A DNA stretch of 64,000 bases from Pseudomonas crudilactis (GTDB taxonomy: Bacteria > Pseudomonadota > Gammaproteobacteria > Pseudomonadales > Pseudomonadaceae). The stretch lies in the NCBI RefSeq assembly GCF_013433315.1, contig NZ_WXVV01000002.1:372001-436000 (forward strand), given 5' to 3'. How positions within the stretch are numbered: position 1 is the first letter of the stretch; each line of letters opens with the position of its first letter. Shown here piece after piece: positions 36,656-46,354 of this stretch. Made by a program: the position numbers and the translations under genes. Under the pieces are notes generated by a model that worked only from the letters and a program-made list of their open reading frames with translations, ran no database searches and was not told where the DNA came from.

Positions 36656-37291
36656 TCACTTACGGTTAAGCATCACCGGCAGCTGCGCCACCAGTTTGGT
36701 GTTATTCAGCGGCGCCCGAATAAACCCACGCTGCGTCCCGTCCGGCCCGATCACCGCCAGATTGCCGCTATGGTCAACGGTGTAATTCGGCTTGCTCGTA
36801 TCCGCCGGAATAAACGGAATACTCACCGCATTCGCCACCTTCTGCAGCTCTTCAATCGAGGTCGGCGTCAGGCCAACAAACTGCGGATCAAAGTAGCCCA
36901 GATACTGCTTCAACTGCTTCGGGTTATCGCGGTTCGGGTCAACGCTGACCAGCACGATCTGCAACTTGTCCACAGCGTCCTTCGGCAGTTCACTCTTGAT
37001 CTGCCGCAGCTGCGCCAGCGTGGTCGGGCAAATGTCCGGGCAGAAGGTGTAGCCGAAGAACAACAGACTCCACTTACCTTTGAGCTCATTGATCGCCACC
37101 GGTTTGCCGTCCTGATCGGTCATCGTCACGTCCGGCAAATTACGGCTTTGCGGCAGCAGAATGATGCCGGCGTCGATCAGCGCAGTCGGGTCGCCCTGGC
37201 CCTTGCCGCTCAGCACTTTGTTGACGGTAAGTCCCAGGATCAGCGCGATCACGGCGACGAGGATGAAGACGGTTTTCTGGGTTCGAGTCAT
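36656..37291 (-). CDS. SCO1/SenC family copper chaperone for cytochrome oxidase
   Basis: Start at [12 protein letters not shown] (ATG 37291), 211 residues. One membrane anchor (8-27) and a thioredoxin fold with the copper motif C84-PDI-C88 and the distant histidine in YTVDHSGN. It loads the CuA site of subunit II. The start overlaps the end of ctaB by 4 bp. Last gene of the heme A/assembly operon. Confidence 0.93.
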   Translation of the reverse strand: MTRTQKTVFILVAVIALILGLTVNKVLSGKGQGDPTALIDAGIILLPQSRNLPDVTMTDQDGKPVAINELKGKWSLLFFGYTFCPDICPTTLAQLRQIKSELPKDAVDKLQIVLVSVDPNRDNPKQLKQYLGYFDPQFVGLTPTSIEELQKVANAVSIPFIPADTSKPNYTVDHSGNLAVIGPDGTQRGFIRAPLNNTKLVAQLPVMLNRK

Positions 37292-38187
37292 AGGTTCAAC
37301 AGTAAGTAGTGGTCTACGAGCAGGGCGATGAACAGTAGAAACAAGTACCAAATAGAGTACTTGAAGGTGTTGATCGCCGCGTGCGGCCGAGTGCCACGGT
37401 ACAGCACCACGGCCCATTGCAGAAACCTTGCGCCCAGACCGAGGGCGCAAATCAGGTAGAGCACACCGCTCATGTGGATCACGTACGGCAACAGACTCAC
37501 CGCCAGCAGCGCGAAGGTGTACAGCAGAATGTGCACCTTGGTGTAGTGCTCGCCGTGGGTGACCGGCAGCATCGGGATGTCGGCCTTGGCGTATTCCTCT
37601 TTGCGATGGATCGCCAACGCCCAGAAGTGCGGCGGCGTCCAGGCGAAGATGATCAGCACCAGCAACAACGGTTCGGCGCTGACATGGCCGGTGGCGGCGG
37701 TCCAGCCCAGCAGCGGCGGTGCGGCGCCGGCGAGGCCACCGATGACGATATTCTGCGGCGTCGCGCGTTTGAGGAAACCGGTGTAGATCACCGCATAACC
37801 GAGCAGCGAAGCGAGGGTCAGCCAAGCGGTCAGCGGATTGGTGAAGGTCAGCAACATGGCCTGACCAAGTAGCGCCAGCACCAGCGCAAACGTCAGTGCC
37901 GCCGCCGGCGAAACCCGTCCTTCAGCGAGTGGTCGTTTGTGCGTACGCGCCATCACCGCATCGATGCGCCGATCGACCACATGATTGACCGCCGCCGCGC
38001 CGCCGGCACACAACGCAATACCCAGATTGCCGAACACCAGCACCGTCCACGGCACCCCGGCGCGGGTCGCGAGGAACATGCCGACCAGCGAGGTGATCAG
38101 CATCAGCACCACGACTTTCGGTTTGGTCAGTTCCAGATAATCACGCCAGATCGCCTGATGCGGACGTTCGCCAATCAGAATCGCCAC
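37288..38187 (-). CDS. ctaB: Protoheme IX farnesyltransferase (heme O synthase)
   Basis: 299 residues, UbiA-type prenyltransferase with about nine helices. Metal/diphosphate motifs: [15 protein letters not shown] (NxxxDxxxD) and the second aspartate-poor loop [17 protein letters not shown]. It converts heme B to heme O, which CtaA then oxidises to heme A for the aa3 oxidase. Confidence 0.94.
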   Translation of the reverse strand: MAILIGERPHQAIWRDYLELTKPKVVVLMLITSLVGMFLATRAGVPWTVLVFGNLGIALCAGGAAAVNHVVDRRIDAVMARTHKRPLAEGRVSPAAALTFALVLALLGQAMLLTFTNPLTAWLTLASLLGYAVIYTGFLKRATPQNIVIGGLAGAAPPLLGWTAATGHVSAEPLLLVLIIFAWTPPHFWALAIHRKEEYAKADIPMLPVTHGEHYTKVHILLYTFALLAVSLLPYVIHMSGVLYLICALGLGARFLQWAVVLYRGTRPHAAINTFKYSIWYLFLLFIALLVDHYLLLNL

Positions 38188-39254
38188 GGCGTTTCTCCTT
38201 TTATGGTGATGGGCGCGGCTGCGTGTTTACGCGGGCTCAGGCGCCAACGCGCGAGCACCGGTTGTTTGACCCGGACCAGGCTGGTGCGCGCGTGGTAATT
38301 GACCAGCACCATGGTCAGCAACAACGCGGCACCGCCAGCGTTGTGCGCGACAGCGACCGGCAGCGGCAGATGGAACAGCACGTTGCTGATGCCGAGGGTG
38401 ATTTGTGCGGCGAGGGCGACGAGGACCAATCCGGCCAGCCGCGTCATGCCGACCACTTTCAATTGCCACGCCAGACCGAGCAAAACCAAGGTCACCAACA
38501 ACGCGCCGATGCGATGAGTCAGGTGAATCGCCGTACGCGCATCGCTGTCGAGTTGTCCGCCCAGGTAATTCGGGCCGATGTGTTGAGTCAGGTGAAAGCC
38601 ATTGGCGAAATCCGCTGGCGGCAACCATTGCCCGTGGCAGGTCGGAAAATCGATGCACGCCACCGCCGCGTAGTTGGAACTGACCCAGCCACCCAGTGCG
38701 ATCTGACCAATCACCAGCAACAGTCCCGCCGTCGCCCAATACTGCAAACGCTTGGGCACGGTCAGCGCCGGCAGCACGCCGGACAGTCGCAAGGTCAGCA
38801 AAAACAACAGACTCAAGGTCGCAAAACCACCGAGCAAATGCCCGGTGACCACTTGCGGCCAGAGTTTGAGCGTCACCGTCCACATGCCGAACGCCGCTTG
38901 TGCGAACACCACCGCGAGCAGAAACAACGGCAGCTTCAACGGCTGCCCCGGATGACGCCGGTTGACCCACGCCCGCCCGGCCAGAATCGAAATCAGCAGG
39001 CCGAGGGTGCCGGCGAAGTAGCGGTGGATCATCTCGTTCCAGCCCTTGTGCGCTTCCACTGGCGAATCGGGATAATGCAGTTCGGCATGGGCCAGTTGGG
39101 CTTCGCTTTTCGGCACGCTGATAAAACCGTAGCAGCCCGGCCAGTCCGGACAGCCGAGGCCGGCGTGGGTCAGGCGCGTATAGGCGCCGAGCAGCACCAC
39201 AATCAGTGCCAGCAGGGTGGCAAACAGCGCGAGGCGAAATCCAGGTTTGGCCAT
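38175..39254 (-). CDS. ctaA: Heme A synthase (COX15/CtaA)
   Basis: 359 residues, eight helices in two similar halves. Heme-binding histidines are in [27 protein letters not shown] and VAHNAGGA. Cysteine pair in [10 protein letters not shown]. It oxidises heme O to heme A. It overlaps ctaB by 13 bp. Confidence 0.93.
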   Translation of the reverse strand: MAKPGFRLALFATLLALIVVLLGAYTRLTHAGLGCPDWPGCYGFISVPKSEAQLAHAELHYPDSPVEAHKGWNEMIHRYFAGTLGLLISILAGRAWVNRRHPGQPLKLPLFLLAVVFAQAAFGMWTVTLKLWPQVVTGHLLGGFATLSLLFLLTLRLSGVLPALTVPKRLQYWATAGLLLVIGQIALGGWVSSNYAAVACIDFPTCHGQWLPPADFANGFHLTQHIGPNYLGGQLDSDARTAIHLTHRIGALLVTLVLLGLAWQLKVVGMTRLAGLVLVALAAQITLGISNVLFHLPLPVAVAHNAGGAALLLTMVLVNYHARTSLVRVKQPVLARWRLSPRKHAAAPITIKGETPWRF

Positions 39255-39264
39255 GACGATGCCC

Positions 39265-39858
39265 TTATCCGATGTTCGACAGTTTCAGCAGATGACGCAG
39301 GTCGTTGAGCAGATCCTTGCCTTTCACATTCGGCTCGTAGCGCAGCACAAGGTTGCCGTGCGGGTCGATAATCCACAGTTGCGGCGTGGCCTTGTCGCCC
39401 GTGGTTTTACTGAACGTTGTAGCGTCCAGCGGATATCGTTGCAGCTGCGGATATTCGCGGGTCAGCTTGGCTTCGTAATCGGCGCTCAGCGGTTGCGCAG
39501 CGGCGAGAGCGTGGCTGGCGCGGCCGGCATCGCGACCGAGGCCGATCTGGATCTGCCGCGCCAGATACACCAGTTGCTGGCAATCCACCGCGCAATCCTT
39601 CGGCGCGGTGACCAGCATCTGCCAGCGCTCTTCATCCGCCTGCACGCCAAGGTCGGCGCGGGTCTGGCCGTTGCCGATCAGTTCGCCGTGATAGCTGCGA
39701 CCTTCCGGTACCCAGAACTGCAATTTGTACATGCCGGTGGCGAGCACCATCGGGCCGATCACGCCGAGCAATATCAGCAGCAGCTGAATGCGCCCGCGAC
39801 GACGGGTGGCGGCAGGCTTCGCCTCAGACATGCTGGGTGGATTCATGGCCGTTCCCAT
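39265..39858 (-). CDS. Cytochrome oxidase-associated membrane protein (PA0111-like)
   Basis: 197 residues from MGTAMNPPSMSEAK (ATG 39858 preceded by AAAGGAGAAAC; an ATG at 39846 is also possible). One membrane helix (about 28-46), then a periplasmic domain. The final segment TPQLWIIDPHGNLVLRYEP resembles the end of SCO/thioredoxin proteins, and the cysteine pair CAVDC may be redox or metal active. It overlaps the SURF1 gene by 35 bp. A copper- or thiol-handling role in oxidase assembly is inferred from position. Confidence 0.75.
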   Translation of the reverse strand: MGTAMNPPSMSEAKPAATRRRGRIQLLLILLGVIGPMVLATGMYKLQFWVPEGRSYHGELIGNGQTRADLGVQADEERWQMLVTAPKDCAVDCQQLVYLARQIQIGLGRDAGRASHALAAAQPLSADYEAKLTREYPQLQRYPLDATTFSKTTGDKATPQLWIIDPHGNLVLRYEPNVKGKDLLNDLRHLLKLSNIG

Positions 39859-40564
39859 GGTGTTTCTCCTTTGCGTTGTGCAAGCCCAAATAGACGTAGA
39901 GGCCGAGCAGGGCGGTGGCCATGGCGAACCACTGCACGGCGTAACCGAGGTGTTTTTCCGGGCCCATCGCAACCACCGGCCAATCGGCCTCGTAGCTGGC
40001 CGGGCCGGGTTCGGCGCGTAATTCGTAGGCGAAGCCGTCACGCTCGAGGGTTTTCCACAGCTTGGCCGGCTCGACGGCGGTGATGGTTTGCGGCCAGGTG
40101 TTGCTGACCGGATCGGCGTGCAACTGGAAAGTCGCGCCGGGAGCGACGTAGACCCAGGCATCGACATTCAACGCCTCTGTGGGCGTGGTGAATTGCGGTG
40201 GCACGCGGCGATCCGGCCACGGTAACCAGCCGCGATTGACCAGCAGCCATTGGCCGGTGCGTTGATCCTGAAACGGTTGCAGCAACTCGACGCCGACCTT
40301 GCCGTTACGTTGGCGGTTATCCAGCAACAAACTGTGCGCAGCATCGAACTGACCGTGCAGATGCACGCGGCGATAGGCCGGATCGGCACTGCTCAACAAC
40401 TCGCTGCTGGCCATCGGTTCGGCCGCGCGGCGTTCGGCGTAACTGGCGAGCAGGGCGCTTTTCTCGGCGCCCCGGCTCAGTTGCCAGAAGCCCAGCGACA
40501 CCAGCAGCGGCAGCAACAACGCCACCACTACGGTCGGTATCACGCCCGGGCGAAAGCGCTTCAT
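39824..40564 (-). CDS. SURF1 family oxidase assembly protein
   Basis: 246 residues. Helices near 8-26 and at about 210-228 (YAVQWFAMATALLGLYVYLGL) flank a periplasmic domain; SURF1 motifs LGFWQLSRGAEK and LVNRGWLPWP. Helps insert heme A into subunit I. The C-terminal tail is histidine-rich. Divergent from the DUF2909 gene. Confidence 0.9.
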   Translation of the reverse strand: MKRFRPGVIPTVVVALLLPLLVSLGFWQLSRGAEKSALLASYAERRAAEPMASSELLSSADPAYRRVHLHGQFDAAHSLLLDNRQRNGKVGVELLQPFQDQRTGQWLLVNRGWLPWPDRRVPPQFTTPTEALNVDAWVYVAPGATFQLHADPVSNTWPQTITAVEPAKLWKTLERDGFAYELRAEPGPASYEADWPVVAMGPEKHLGYAVQWFAMATALLGLYVYLGLHNAKEKHHGNGHESTQHV

Positions 40565-40635
40565 GGCTGTGCCACAAAGTCAGTCGTTGCGATCGCTATA
40601 CTCAATTGCATCGCCTGTCCCCCGGAGTTCTTCCC

Positions 40636-40839
40636 ATGCTCAAAACAGCGATCGTCCTGATGCTGATTGCCACGGTGATCAGCCTGTTCAGCGGCCTGTT
40701 TTTCCTGGTCAAGGACGACAGCAGTTCCAATCGCCTGGTCATCGCCTTGAGTGTTCGGGTGGCATTGGCCGCCGCCACCGTCGGCTTGATCGCCTGGGGC
40801 TTTTATAGCGGCCAACTGGTGTCGCATGCGCCTTGGTAG
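40636..40839 (+). CDS. DUF2909 family twin-transmembrane protein
   Basis: 67 residues from MLKTAIVLMLIA (ATG 40636, CGGAG 8 nt upstream). Two helices (about 3-25 and 34-58) joined by a short polar loop KDDSSSNR. On the strand opposite to all its oxidase neighbours, between SURF1 and coxC, ending 10 nt from the coxC stop. A role in oxidase assembly is suggested only by position. Confidence 0.85.
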   Translation: MLKTAIVLMLIATVISLFSGLFFLVKDDSSSNRLVIALSVRVALAAATVGLIAWGFYSGQLVSHAPW

Positions 40840-40848
40840 TGGTGATCC

Positions 40849-41736
40849 TCAGAGTACGTAGACGAAGATAAACAGACCGATCCAGACCACGTCGACGAAG
40901 TGCCAATACCAGCTCGCCGCTTCGAAGCCGAACTGGTGCTCGTTGTCGAAGTGGCCCTTCATGATCCGCATCAACATCACAAACAGAATGATCGTGCCGA
41001 TGGTCACGTGGGCACCGTGGAAACCGGTGAGCATGAAGAACGTCGCGCCATAAATACCCGAACCGAGGGTCAGGCCCAGTTCGTGGTAGGCGTGCATGTA
41101 TTCCTCAGCCTGGAAGCCGAGAAATGCGCAGCCGAGCAGCACGGTGATCGCCAGCCAGATTTTCAGTGCGCCGCGATGGCCCTTCTTCAAGGCATGGTGG
41201 GCGATGGTGATGGTCACGCTGGAGCTGACCAGCAGGATCGTGTTGATCAGCGGCAGGCCCCAAGGGCTGATGACTTCTTTCGGCGGCGGGAACAGTTTCG
41301 GATCCGGCGTGTGCAGCAGCGGCCAGGTGAACTGGAAGTTCGGCCAGAGCATGTGCGCGATGCCTTTGGTGCCTTCACCGCCGAGCGCCGGCCCGGAGAC
41401 GTGGCGTACGTAAAACAGCGCACCGAAGAAGGCGATGAAGAACATCACTTCGGAGAAGATGAACCAACTCATGCCCCAGCGGAACGAGCGATCCAGCTGC
41501 GCGCTGTAGAGTCCCGCGCGGCTTTCCTTGATCACCGTACCGAACCAGCCGAACAGCATGTACGCCAGCAACAGGCCACCGACGAAAAAGATGTACGGCC
41601 CGTGGGATTCCGGGCGCGCCGCCTTCAGATCGTTGAACCAGACAGCCAGGCCGTAGACAGTAATGGCCATGCCGAAGGTCGCGATGATTGGCCATTTGCT
41701 CTGGGCCGGTACGTAATAGTGCTCATGAGTTGCCAT
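40849..41736 (-). CDS. coxC: Cytochrome c oxidase subunit III
   Basis: 295 residues, seven membrane helices; typical motifs RWGMSWFIFSEVMFF, TGFHGAHVTIGTI and the final FVDVVWIGLFIFVYVL. Stabilises the proton-pumping core of the aa3 oxidase. It follows ctaG on the same strand. Confidence 0.95.
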   Translation of the reverse strand: MATHEHYYVPAQSKWPIIATFGMAITVYGLAVWFNDLKAARPESHGPYIFFVGGLLLAYMLFGWFGTVIKESRAGLYSAQLDRSFRWGMSWFIFSEVMFFIAFFGALFYVRHVSGPALGGEGTKGIAHMLWPNFQFTWPLLHTPDPKLFPPPKEVISPWGLPLINTILLVSSSVTITIAHHALKKGHRGALKIWLAITVLLGCAFLGFQAEEYMHAYHELGLTLGSGIYGATFFMLTGFHGAHVTIGTIILFVMLMRIMKGHFDNEHQFGFEAASWYWHFVDVVWIGLFIFVYVL

Positions 41737-41761
41737 TTATTGTTCTCCTTATCGGGCACGC

Positions 41762-42313
41762 TCAACCGCCAGTGTTTACAGCCACCGGCGGATGTCGGGC
41801 GGTGATATCGAACAGCGTGTAGGACAGCGTCAGGTGCTTCACATCCTTGGGCATGTCACGGTCAACAATGAAGCGCACTGGCATCTCGATCTGTTGACCG
41901 GGCTGCAGCACCTGCTGGGTAAAGCAAAAGCATTCGGTCTTGTGGAAATACGCCGCCGCATTGCTTGGCGCGATACTCGGCACGGCTTGCGCACTCATCG
42001 GTTTGTCGGTGGGATTGCGCGCGATGAAGATCATCTCGTTGACCGCGCCGGGATTGGCGGTGAGCTCATCGTGCTTAGGGTAGAAGTCCCATGGCATATC
42101 CGCGGTGTTGGTCGACAGAAACTGCACACGGACCTGACGCGAAGTGTCGACCACCTGCTCACCCTCGTACTGCCCGGCGGTCTTGCCGTTGATGCCGAAG
42201 GCTTTGCACATCACGTCGTAGATCGGCACCAGGGCAAAGCCGAAAACAAACATCGCCACCACCACCCCGAGCAGGCGGGTGACGAGTTTTTTCATCGATA
42301 CCGAGTCAGCCAT
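41762..42313 (-). CDS. ctaG: Cytochrome c oxidase assembly protein CtaG (Cox11)
   Basis: Start at MADSVSMKKLVTR (ATG 42313), 183 residues. One membrane helix (about 12-32), then a periplasmic copper domain with the conserved CFCFTQQ motif. It delivers copper to the CuB site of subunit I. It lies between coxA and coxC. Confidence 0.93.
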   Translation of the reverse strand: MADSVSMKKLVTRLLGVVVAMFVFGFALVPIYDVMCKAFGINGKTAGQYEGEQVVDTSRQVRVQFLSTNTADMPWDFYPKHDELTANPGAVNEMIFIARNPTDKPMSAQAVPSIAPSNAAAYFHKTECFCFTQQVLQPGQQIEMPVRFIVDRDMPKDVKHLTLSYTLFDITARHPPVAVNTGG

Positions 42314-42337
42314 GATTTTCAGCCTCCACATGAATCT

Positions 42338-42427
42338 CTGTGGGAGCGAGCTTGCTCGCGAAGCAGGCGCTCCGGTTTCTCAGTGAAACCGAGTTATCGT
42401 TCTTCGCGAGCAAGCTCGCTCCCACAG
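42338..42427. repeat. REP pair (GAGCGAGCTTGCTCGCGA type) inside the cox operon
   Basis: Inverted arms of the second REP family fill the gap between coxA and ctaG and end directly at the coxA stop codon (42428-42430). In this place it can shape the relative levels of coxBA and ctaG-coxC mRNA. Confidence 0.92.
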
Positions 42428-44014
42428 TCATTTCACTTCCGGCGGTGTGGTGAAGGTGTGATACGGCGCCGGTGACGGCACGCTCCACTCCAGACCTTCC
42501 GCCCCATCCCACGGTTTGGCCGGTGCTGGCGGGCCGCCGCGAATGGTCTTGATCACAATGAACAGGAAGAAGATCTGCGTGGCACCGAACATGAACGCGC
42601 CAATCGACGAAACCATGTTGAAGTCGGCGAACTGCAGGTTGTAGTCCGGAATCCGTCGCGGCATCCCCGCCAGTCCCACGAAGTGCATCGGGAAGAAGGT
42701 CAGGTTCATGCCGACAAACGACAGCCAGAAATGCAGTTTGCCGAGGGTTTCGTCGTACATGTGGCCGGTCCATTTCGGCAGCCAGTAGTAGGTCGAGGCG
42801 AAGATCCCGAAGATCGCCCCCGGCACCAGCACGTAGTGGAAATGCGCGACCACAAAATAGGTGTCCTGATACTGGAAGTCCGCCGGGGCGATGGCCAGCA
42901 TCAATCCGGAGAAACCGCCGATGGAGAACAGGATCACGAACGCCACGGCAAACAGCATCGGCGTCTCGAAGGTCAGCGAGCCTTGCCACATGGTGCTGGC
43001 CCAGTTGAACACCTTCACCCCGGTCGGCACCGCGATCAGCAGCGTGGCGTACATGAAGAACAGCTCGCCCACCAGCGGAATGCCGACCACGAACATGTGG
43101 TGCGCCCAGACAATGAAGGAAAGGAAGGCGATGCTCGCCGTCGCGTAGACCATCGAGGTGTAGCCGAACAGCGGTTTGCGCGAGAAGGTCGGGATGATTG
43201 AGCTGACCGCGCCGAAGGCCGGCAGGATCATGATGTATACCTCCGGGTGCCCGAAGAACCAGAACACATGCTGGAACAGCACCGGGTCACCACCACCGGC
43301 AGCACTGAAGAAACTGGTGCCGAAGTGGATGTCCATCAGCATCATCGTCACGCACCCGGCCAGTACCGGCATCACCGCGATCAGCAGGAATGCGGTGATC
43401 AGCCAGGTCCAGACGAACAGCGGCATTTTCATCAGCGTCATGCCGGGCGCGCGCAGATTGAGAATGGTCGCGATCACGTTGATCGCGCCCATGATCGAAC
43501 TGATGCCCATCAAGTGGATGGCGAAGATGAAGAAGGTCACGCTTTCCGGCGCGTAGGTCGTCGACAGCGGCGCATAGAACGTCCAGCCGAAGTTCGGCCC
43601 GCCACCGGGAGTGAACAGGGTCGACACGAGGATGAGGAACGCCGCCGGCAACAGCCAGAAGCTGAAGTTGTTCATCCGGGGCAGGGCCATGTCCGGCGCG
43701 CCGATCATCAACGGGATCATCCAGTTGGCGAGACCGACGAAGGCCGGCATCACCGCACCGAAGACCATCACCAGACCGTGCATGGTGGTCATCTGGTTGA
43801 AGAACGCCGGCTCGACGATTTGCAGCCCCGGCTGGAACAGTTCGGCGCGAATCACCATCGCGAACGTACCGCCGAGCAGGAACATGCAGAACGCAAACCA
43901 CAGGTACAGCGTGCCGATGTCCTTGTGGTTGGTGGTCAGCACCCAGCGCATCAGGCCTTTGGCGGGACCGTGGGCGTGGTCGGCATGACCGTGGTCATCG
44001 ATGACAGCGCTCAT
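42428..44014 (-). CDS. coxA: Cytochrome c oxidase subunit I (aa3 type)
   Basis: 528 residues with twelve helices. Heme a/a3 and CuB ligands: TMHGLVMVFG, HPEVYI with the cross-linked His-Tyr, WAHHMF and VAHFHYVL. Contains the heme-copper active site where O2 is reduced to water. A hairpin CGGGGC/GCCCCG at 44050-44066 lies in the 82-nt gap after coxB. Confidence 0.97.
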   Translation of the reverse strand: MSAVIDDHGHADHAHGPAKGLMRWVLTTNHKDIGTLYLWFAFCMFLLGGTFAMVIRAELFQPGLQIVEPAFFNQMTTMHGLVMVFGAVMPAFVGLANWMIPLMIGAPDMALPRMNNFSFWLLPAAFLILVSTLFTPGGGPNFGWTFYAPLSTTYAPESVTFFIFAIHLMGISSIMGAINVIATILNLRAPGMTLMKMPLFVWTWLITAFLLIAVMPVLAGCVTMMLMDIHFGTSFFSAAGGGDPVLFQHVFWFFGHPEVYIMILPAFGAVSSIIPTFSRKPLFGYTSMVYATASIAFLSFIVWAHHMFVVGIPLVGELFFMYATLLIAVPTGVKVFNWASTMWQGSLTFETPMLFAVAFVILFSIGGFSGLMLAIAPADFQYQDTYFVVAHFHYVLVPGAIFGIFASTYYWLPKWTGHMYDETLGKLHFWLSFVGMNLTFFPMHFVGLAGMPRRIPDYNLQFADFNMVSSIGAFMFGATQIFFLFIVIKTIRGGPPAPAKPWDGAEGLEWSVPSPAPYHTFTTPPEVK

Positions 44015-44096
44015 GGCCGGTCTCCTTTACGTGAGTGAGTGGGGCAGGCCGGGGCGCAGTGCCCCGACCGGTTCACGAGGTACGCGATAGACCGGC

Positions 44097-45224
44097 TCAT
44101 TTGCTTTCCGCCTGTTTCAGCTCCAGCACTTCTTTTGGCGTGACCATGTCGCCCTTGTTGTTGCCCCAGGCGTTGCGTTCGTAGGTCACGACCGCTGCGA
44201 TATCGACTTCCGACAACTGTTTGCCGAACGCCGCCATGGCGGTGCCGGGCTTGCCGTGGAAGACAATGCTCAGATGGCCTTCTTTCGGTCCGGTGGCGAT
44301 TTTCGAGCCCTTGAGCGCCGGGAACATTGGCGGCAGGCCCTGACCTTCGGCCTGGTGACAGGCGACGCAGGTGGTGTGATAGATCTTGTCGCCACGTTCC
44401 TTGAGTTCGTCGAGGGTCCATTCCTTGCTGGTCAGCTCTTTAAGCTGCGCGGCTTCGGCTTTGCGATCGGCGAGCCACTTGTCGTAGTCGGCCTTGTCCT
44501 TGACCTCGACCACGATCGGCATGAAGCCGTGATCCTTGCCGCACAGTTCGGCGCACTGGCCACGGTAGATGCCGGGCTTGTCGATGCGCGTCCACGCCTC
44601 GTTGACGAACCCCGGGATCGCATCGCGTTTCACCGCGAAGGCCGGCACCCACCAGGAGTGGATAACGTCGGCGGACGTTACGAGGAAGCGCACTTTGGCC
44701 CCGGTCGGCAGCACCAACGGCTTGTCGACCTCGAGCAAGTAGTGCTCGCCCTTGGTTTCCTTGTTGTGGATCTGCTCGGCGGGGGTGGCCAGGTTGCTGA
44801 AGAACTCGACGTCCTGGCCCAGGTATTTGTAGTGCCACTTCCACTGATAACCGGTGATCTGGATATCGATATCCGGCTCACTGGTGTCGTACATCTTGAT
44901 CAGGGTGGCGGTCGCCGGCACGGCCATTGCCACCAGAATCAGGAACGGTACGACGGTCCAGAGAATTTCGACGGTGGTGCTTTCGTGGAATTTTGCGGCG
45001 ACCTGCCCGGTAGACCGGCGGTGCACCATCATCGACCAGAACATGGCGCCGAAGACGATGATCCCGATCACCACACAGATCCAGAAAATGGTCATGTGCA
45101 GGTCGAATACTGCGTGACTGATTTCAGTCGCTCCAGGCGCCATATTCACAGTCCAGGCGGCGTGCGCCGGACTGAAAATCGACCACAACAGGAGGCCCAT
45201 CCAGACGTGTGGATGTCGCATCAT
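44097..45224 (-). CDS. coxB: Cytochrome c oxidase subunit II with C-terminal cytochrome c domain
   Basis: 375 residues, caa3-like. Signal or first helix (1-22), two membrane helices (about 40-62 and 85-108), CuA domain with GQCAELCGKDHGFMP, then a fused cytochrome c domain with CVACH near 285. Electrons pass from cytochrome c through the heme and CuA to subunit I. First gene of the coxBA-ctaG-coxC operon. Confidence 0.96.
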   Translation of the reverse strand: MMRHPHVWMGLLLWSIFSPAHAAWTVNMAPGATEISHAVFDLHMTIFWICVVIGIIVFGAMFWSMMVHRRSTGQVAAKFHESTTVEILWTVVPFLILVAMAVPATATLIKMYDTSEPDIDIQITGYQWKWHYKYLGQDVEFFSNLATPAEQIHNKETKGEHYLLEVDKPLVLPTGAKVRFLVTSADVIHSWWVPAFAVKRDAIPGFVNEAWTRIDKPGIYRGQCAELCGKDHGFMPIVVEVKDKADYDKWLADRKAEAAQLKELTSKEWTLDELKERGDKIYHTTCVACHQAEGQGLPPMFPALKGSKIATGPKEGHLSIVFHGKPGTAMAAFGKQLSEVDIAAVVTYERNAWGNNKGDMVTPKEVLELKQAESK

Positions 45225-45593
45225 TGCGGGTTCCCCTTATCGTTCTTGTTATCCCGCCGGCTTTCGCCTGCGGCAAGGGAGCGGCTGCATCAGACTACGA
45301 ACTTGAATCGCCGGGCCTTGCTGCGGGTGCAGTCGGGCGTCATCAGCTAACTCCATTCACTGGCGAGTATAGACAGCGACGGGAAATTGCAATGTGCACA
45401 CGTAAATCAAGTGAAACAGCTGCCACTTGCGTTCAAGGGCACGAATGGAGAAGGATGCAGACGAGTGGTGGCAAATCGATATAACGCAGGTGCATCAAGG
45501 ATGAAATAATTATGACAAATGCGTCTTAGCATTTTTCGTAAGCCAGCTAAGTTATGTCTTCCCTATTTCATTGCCTTGTTTCCTGGAGTTTTC
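45225..45593. other. 369-bp divergent region between coxB and the next gene
   Basis: Should hold the cox operon promoter and that of the 45594 gene. The region 45480-45530 is AT-rich (ATGAAATAATTATGACAAAT). No gene, clear operator or terminator was recognised. Confidence 0.5.
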
Positions 45594-46226
45594 ATGAACA
45601 CCGCCGCATTGCGCGAGCAGATTAAAAAAGCCCGACAACACGAAAACGAAACCGGACGGCTGACCCGTCAGCTGGAAGAACAACTGCCTCATCTACACCC
45701 GTCAATCCAATTGCCGGAGACCGATGCCAAGGCTGTATTGACGCGTTTTGTCGAAGCCTACATCGATGAAGTACCTGACCTGCTGGACGCAGCCAATGAA
45801 GTTGCCAGGGAAGCGGGAATCGAGTCACAGATCAAACCGGTGCTGAAAATTGCCGAGCAGTATTTCCTCCAGCCTCCGGTTGGCCTGGAACATCTGCTGG
45901 ACGAGGCCTATCTGGCGCACCGCTTTGTCGAAGAGGTCAACGACCTGTACATCAAGCATTTCGGCCAGCCACTGATCCCCTTGGACATGACGGTCGCCAA
46001 TCTGATTGCTCACCAGTTGCTCGGTGAGAAATTTGCCAACGAACTGGATGAAGTCGTCCACCACGCGGTGGACAGCATGCTCGACGATGACAGCTTTGCA
46101 CTGGAATCGGTGGAAGCCTACCGCGAAAAACTCAGCAGCCCGGACACCGGCGCCGCGTGGAAACGCTGGCCGTGCATGGGCCGTCGACTGGGTGTGGGCC
46201 TGGAACTGGATCAGCCCGCTGCCTGA
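45594..46226 (+). CDS. Conserved hypothetical protein (PA0104-like)
   Basis: 210 residues from MNTAALREQIKKARQ (ATG 45594 after CTGGAG; the frame from 45519 would add an unrelated basic leader). Cytoplasmic and helical; acidic, with segments VPDLLDAANEVAREAGIE and LDEVVHHAVDSMLDDDSF. No catalytic motif or family of known function was recognised. It sits between the cox and sulP/carbonic anhydrase genes as in P. aeruginosa. Confidence 0.75.
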   Translation: MNTAALREQIKKARQHENETGRLTRQLEEQLPHLHPSIQLPETDAKAVLTRFVEAYIDEVPDLLDAANEVAREAGIESQIKPVLKIAEQYFLQPPVGLEHLLDEAYLAHRFVEEVNDLYIKHFGQPLIPLDMTVANLIAHQLLGEKFANELDEVVHHAVDSMLDDDSFALESVEAYREKLSSPDTGAAWKRWPCMGRRLGVGLELDQPAA

Positions 46227-46241
46227 GTTCACACGATCCAA

Positions 46242-46333
46242 TGTAGGAGTGAGCCTGCTCGCGATGGCGATAGATCAATCAACATCTTTGTTGACTGACC
46301 CACCGCCATCGCGAGCAGGCTCACTCCTACAGG
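46242..46333. repeat. REP pair (GAGTGAGCCTGCTCGCGA type), inverted
   Basis: Arms at 46242-46270 and 46304-46333 between two convergent genes. Confidence 0.92.
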
Positions 46334-46354
46334 GGTTGAGTTCAACCAGCAGAT

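Noticed and set aside
45209..45484. 91-codon plus-strand frame overlapping the coxB start
   Set aside because: It lies in the divergent promoter region, overlaps coxB and shows no family pattern.
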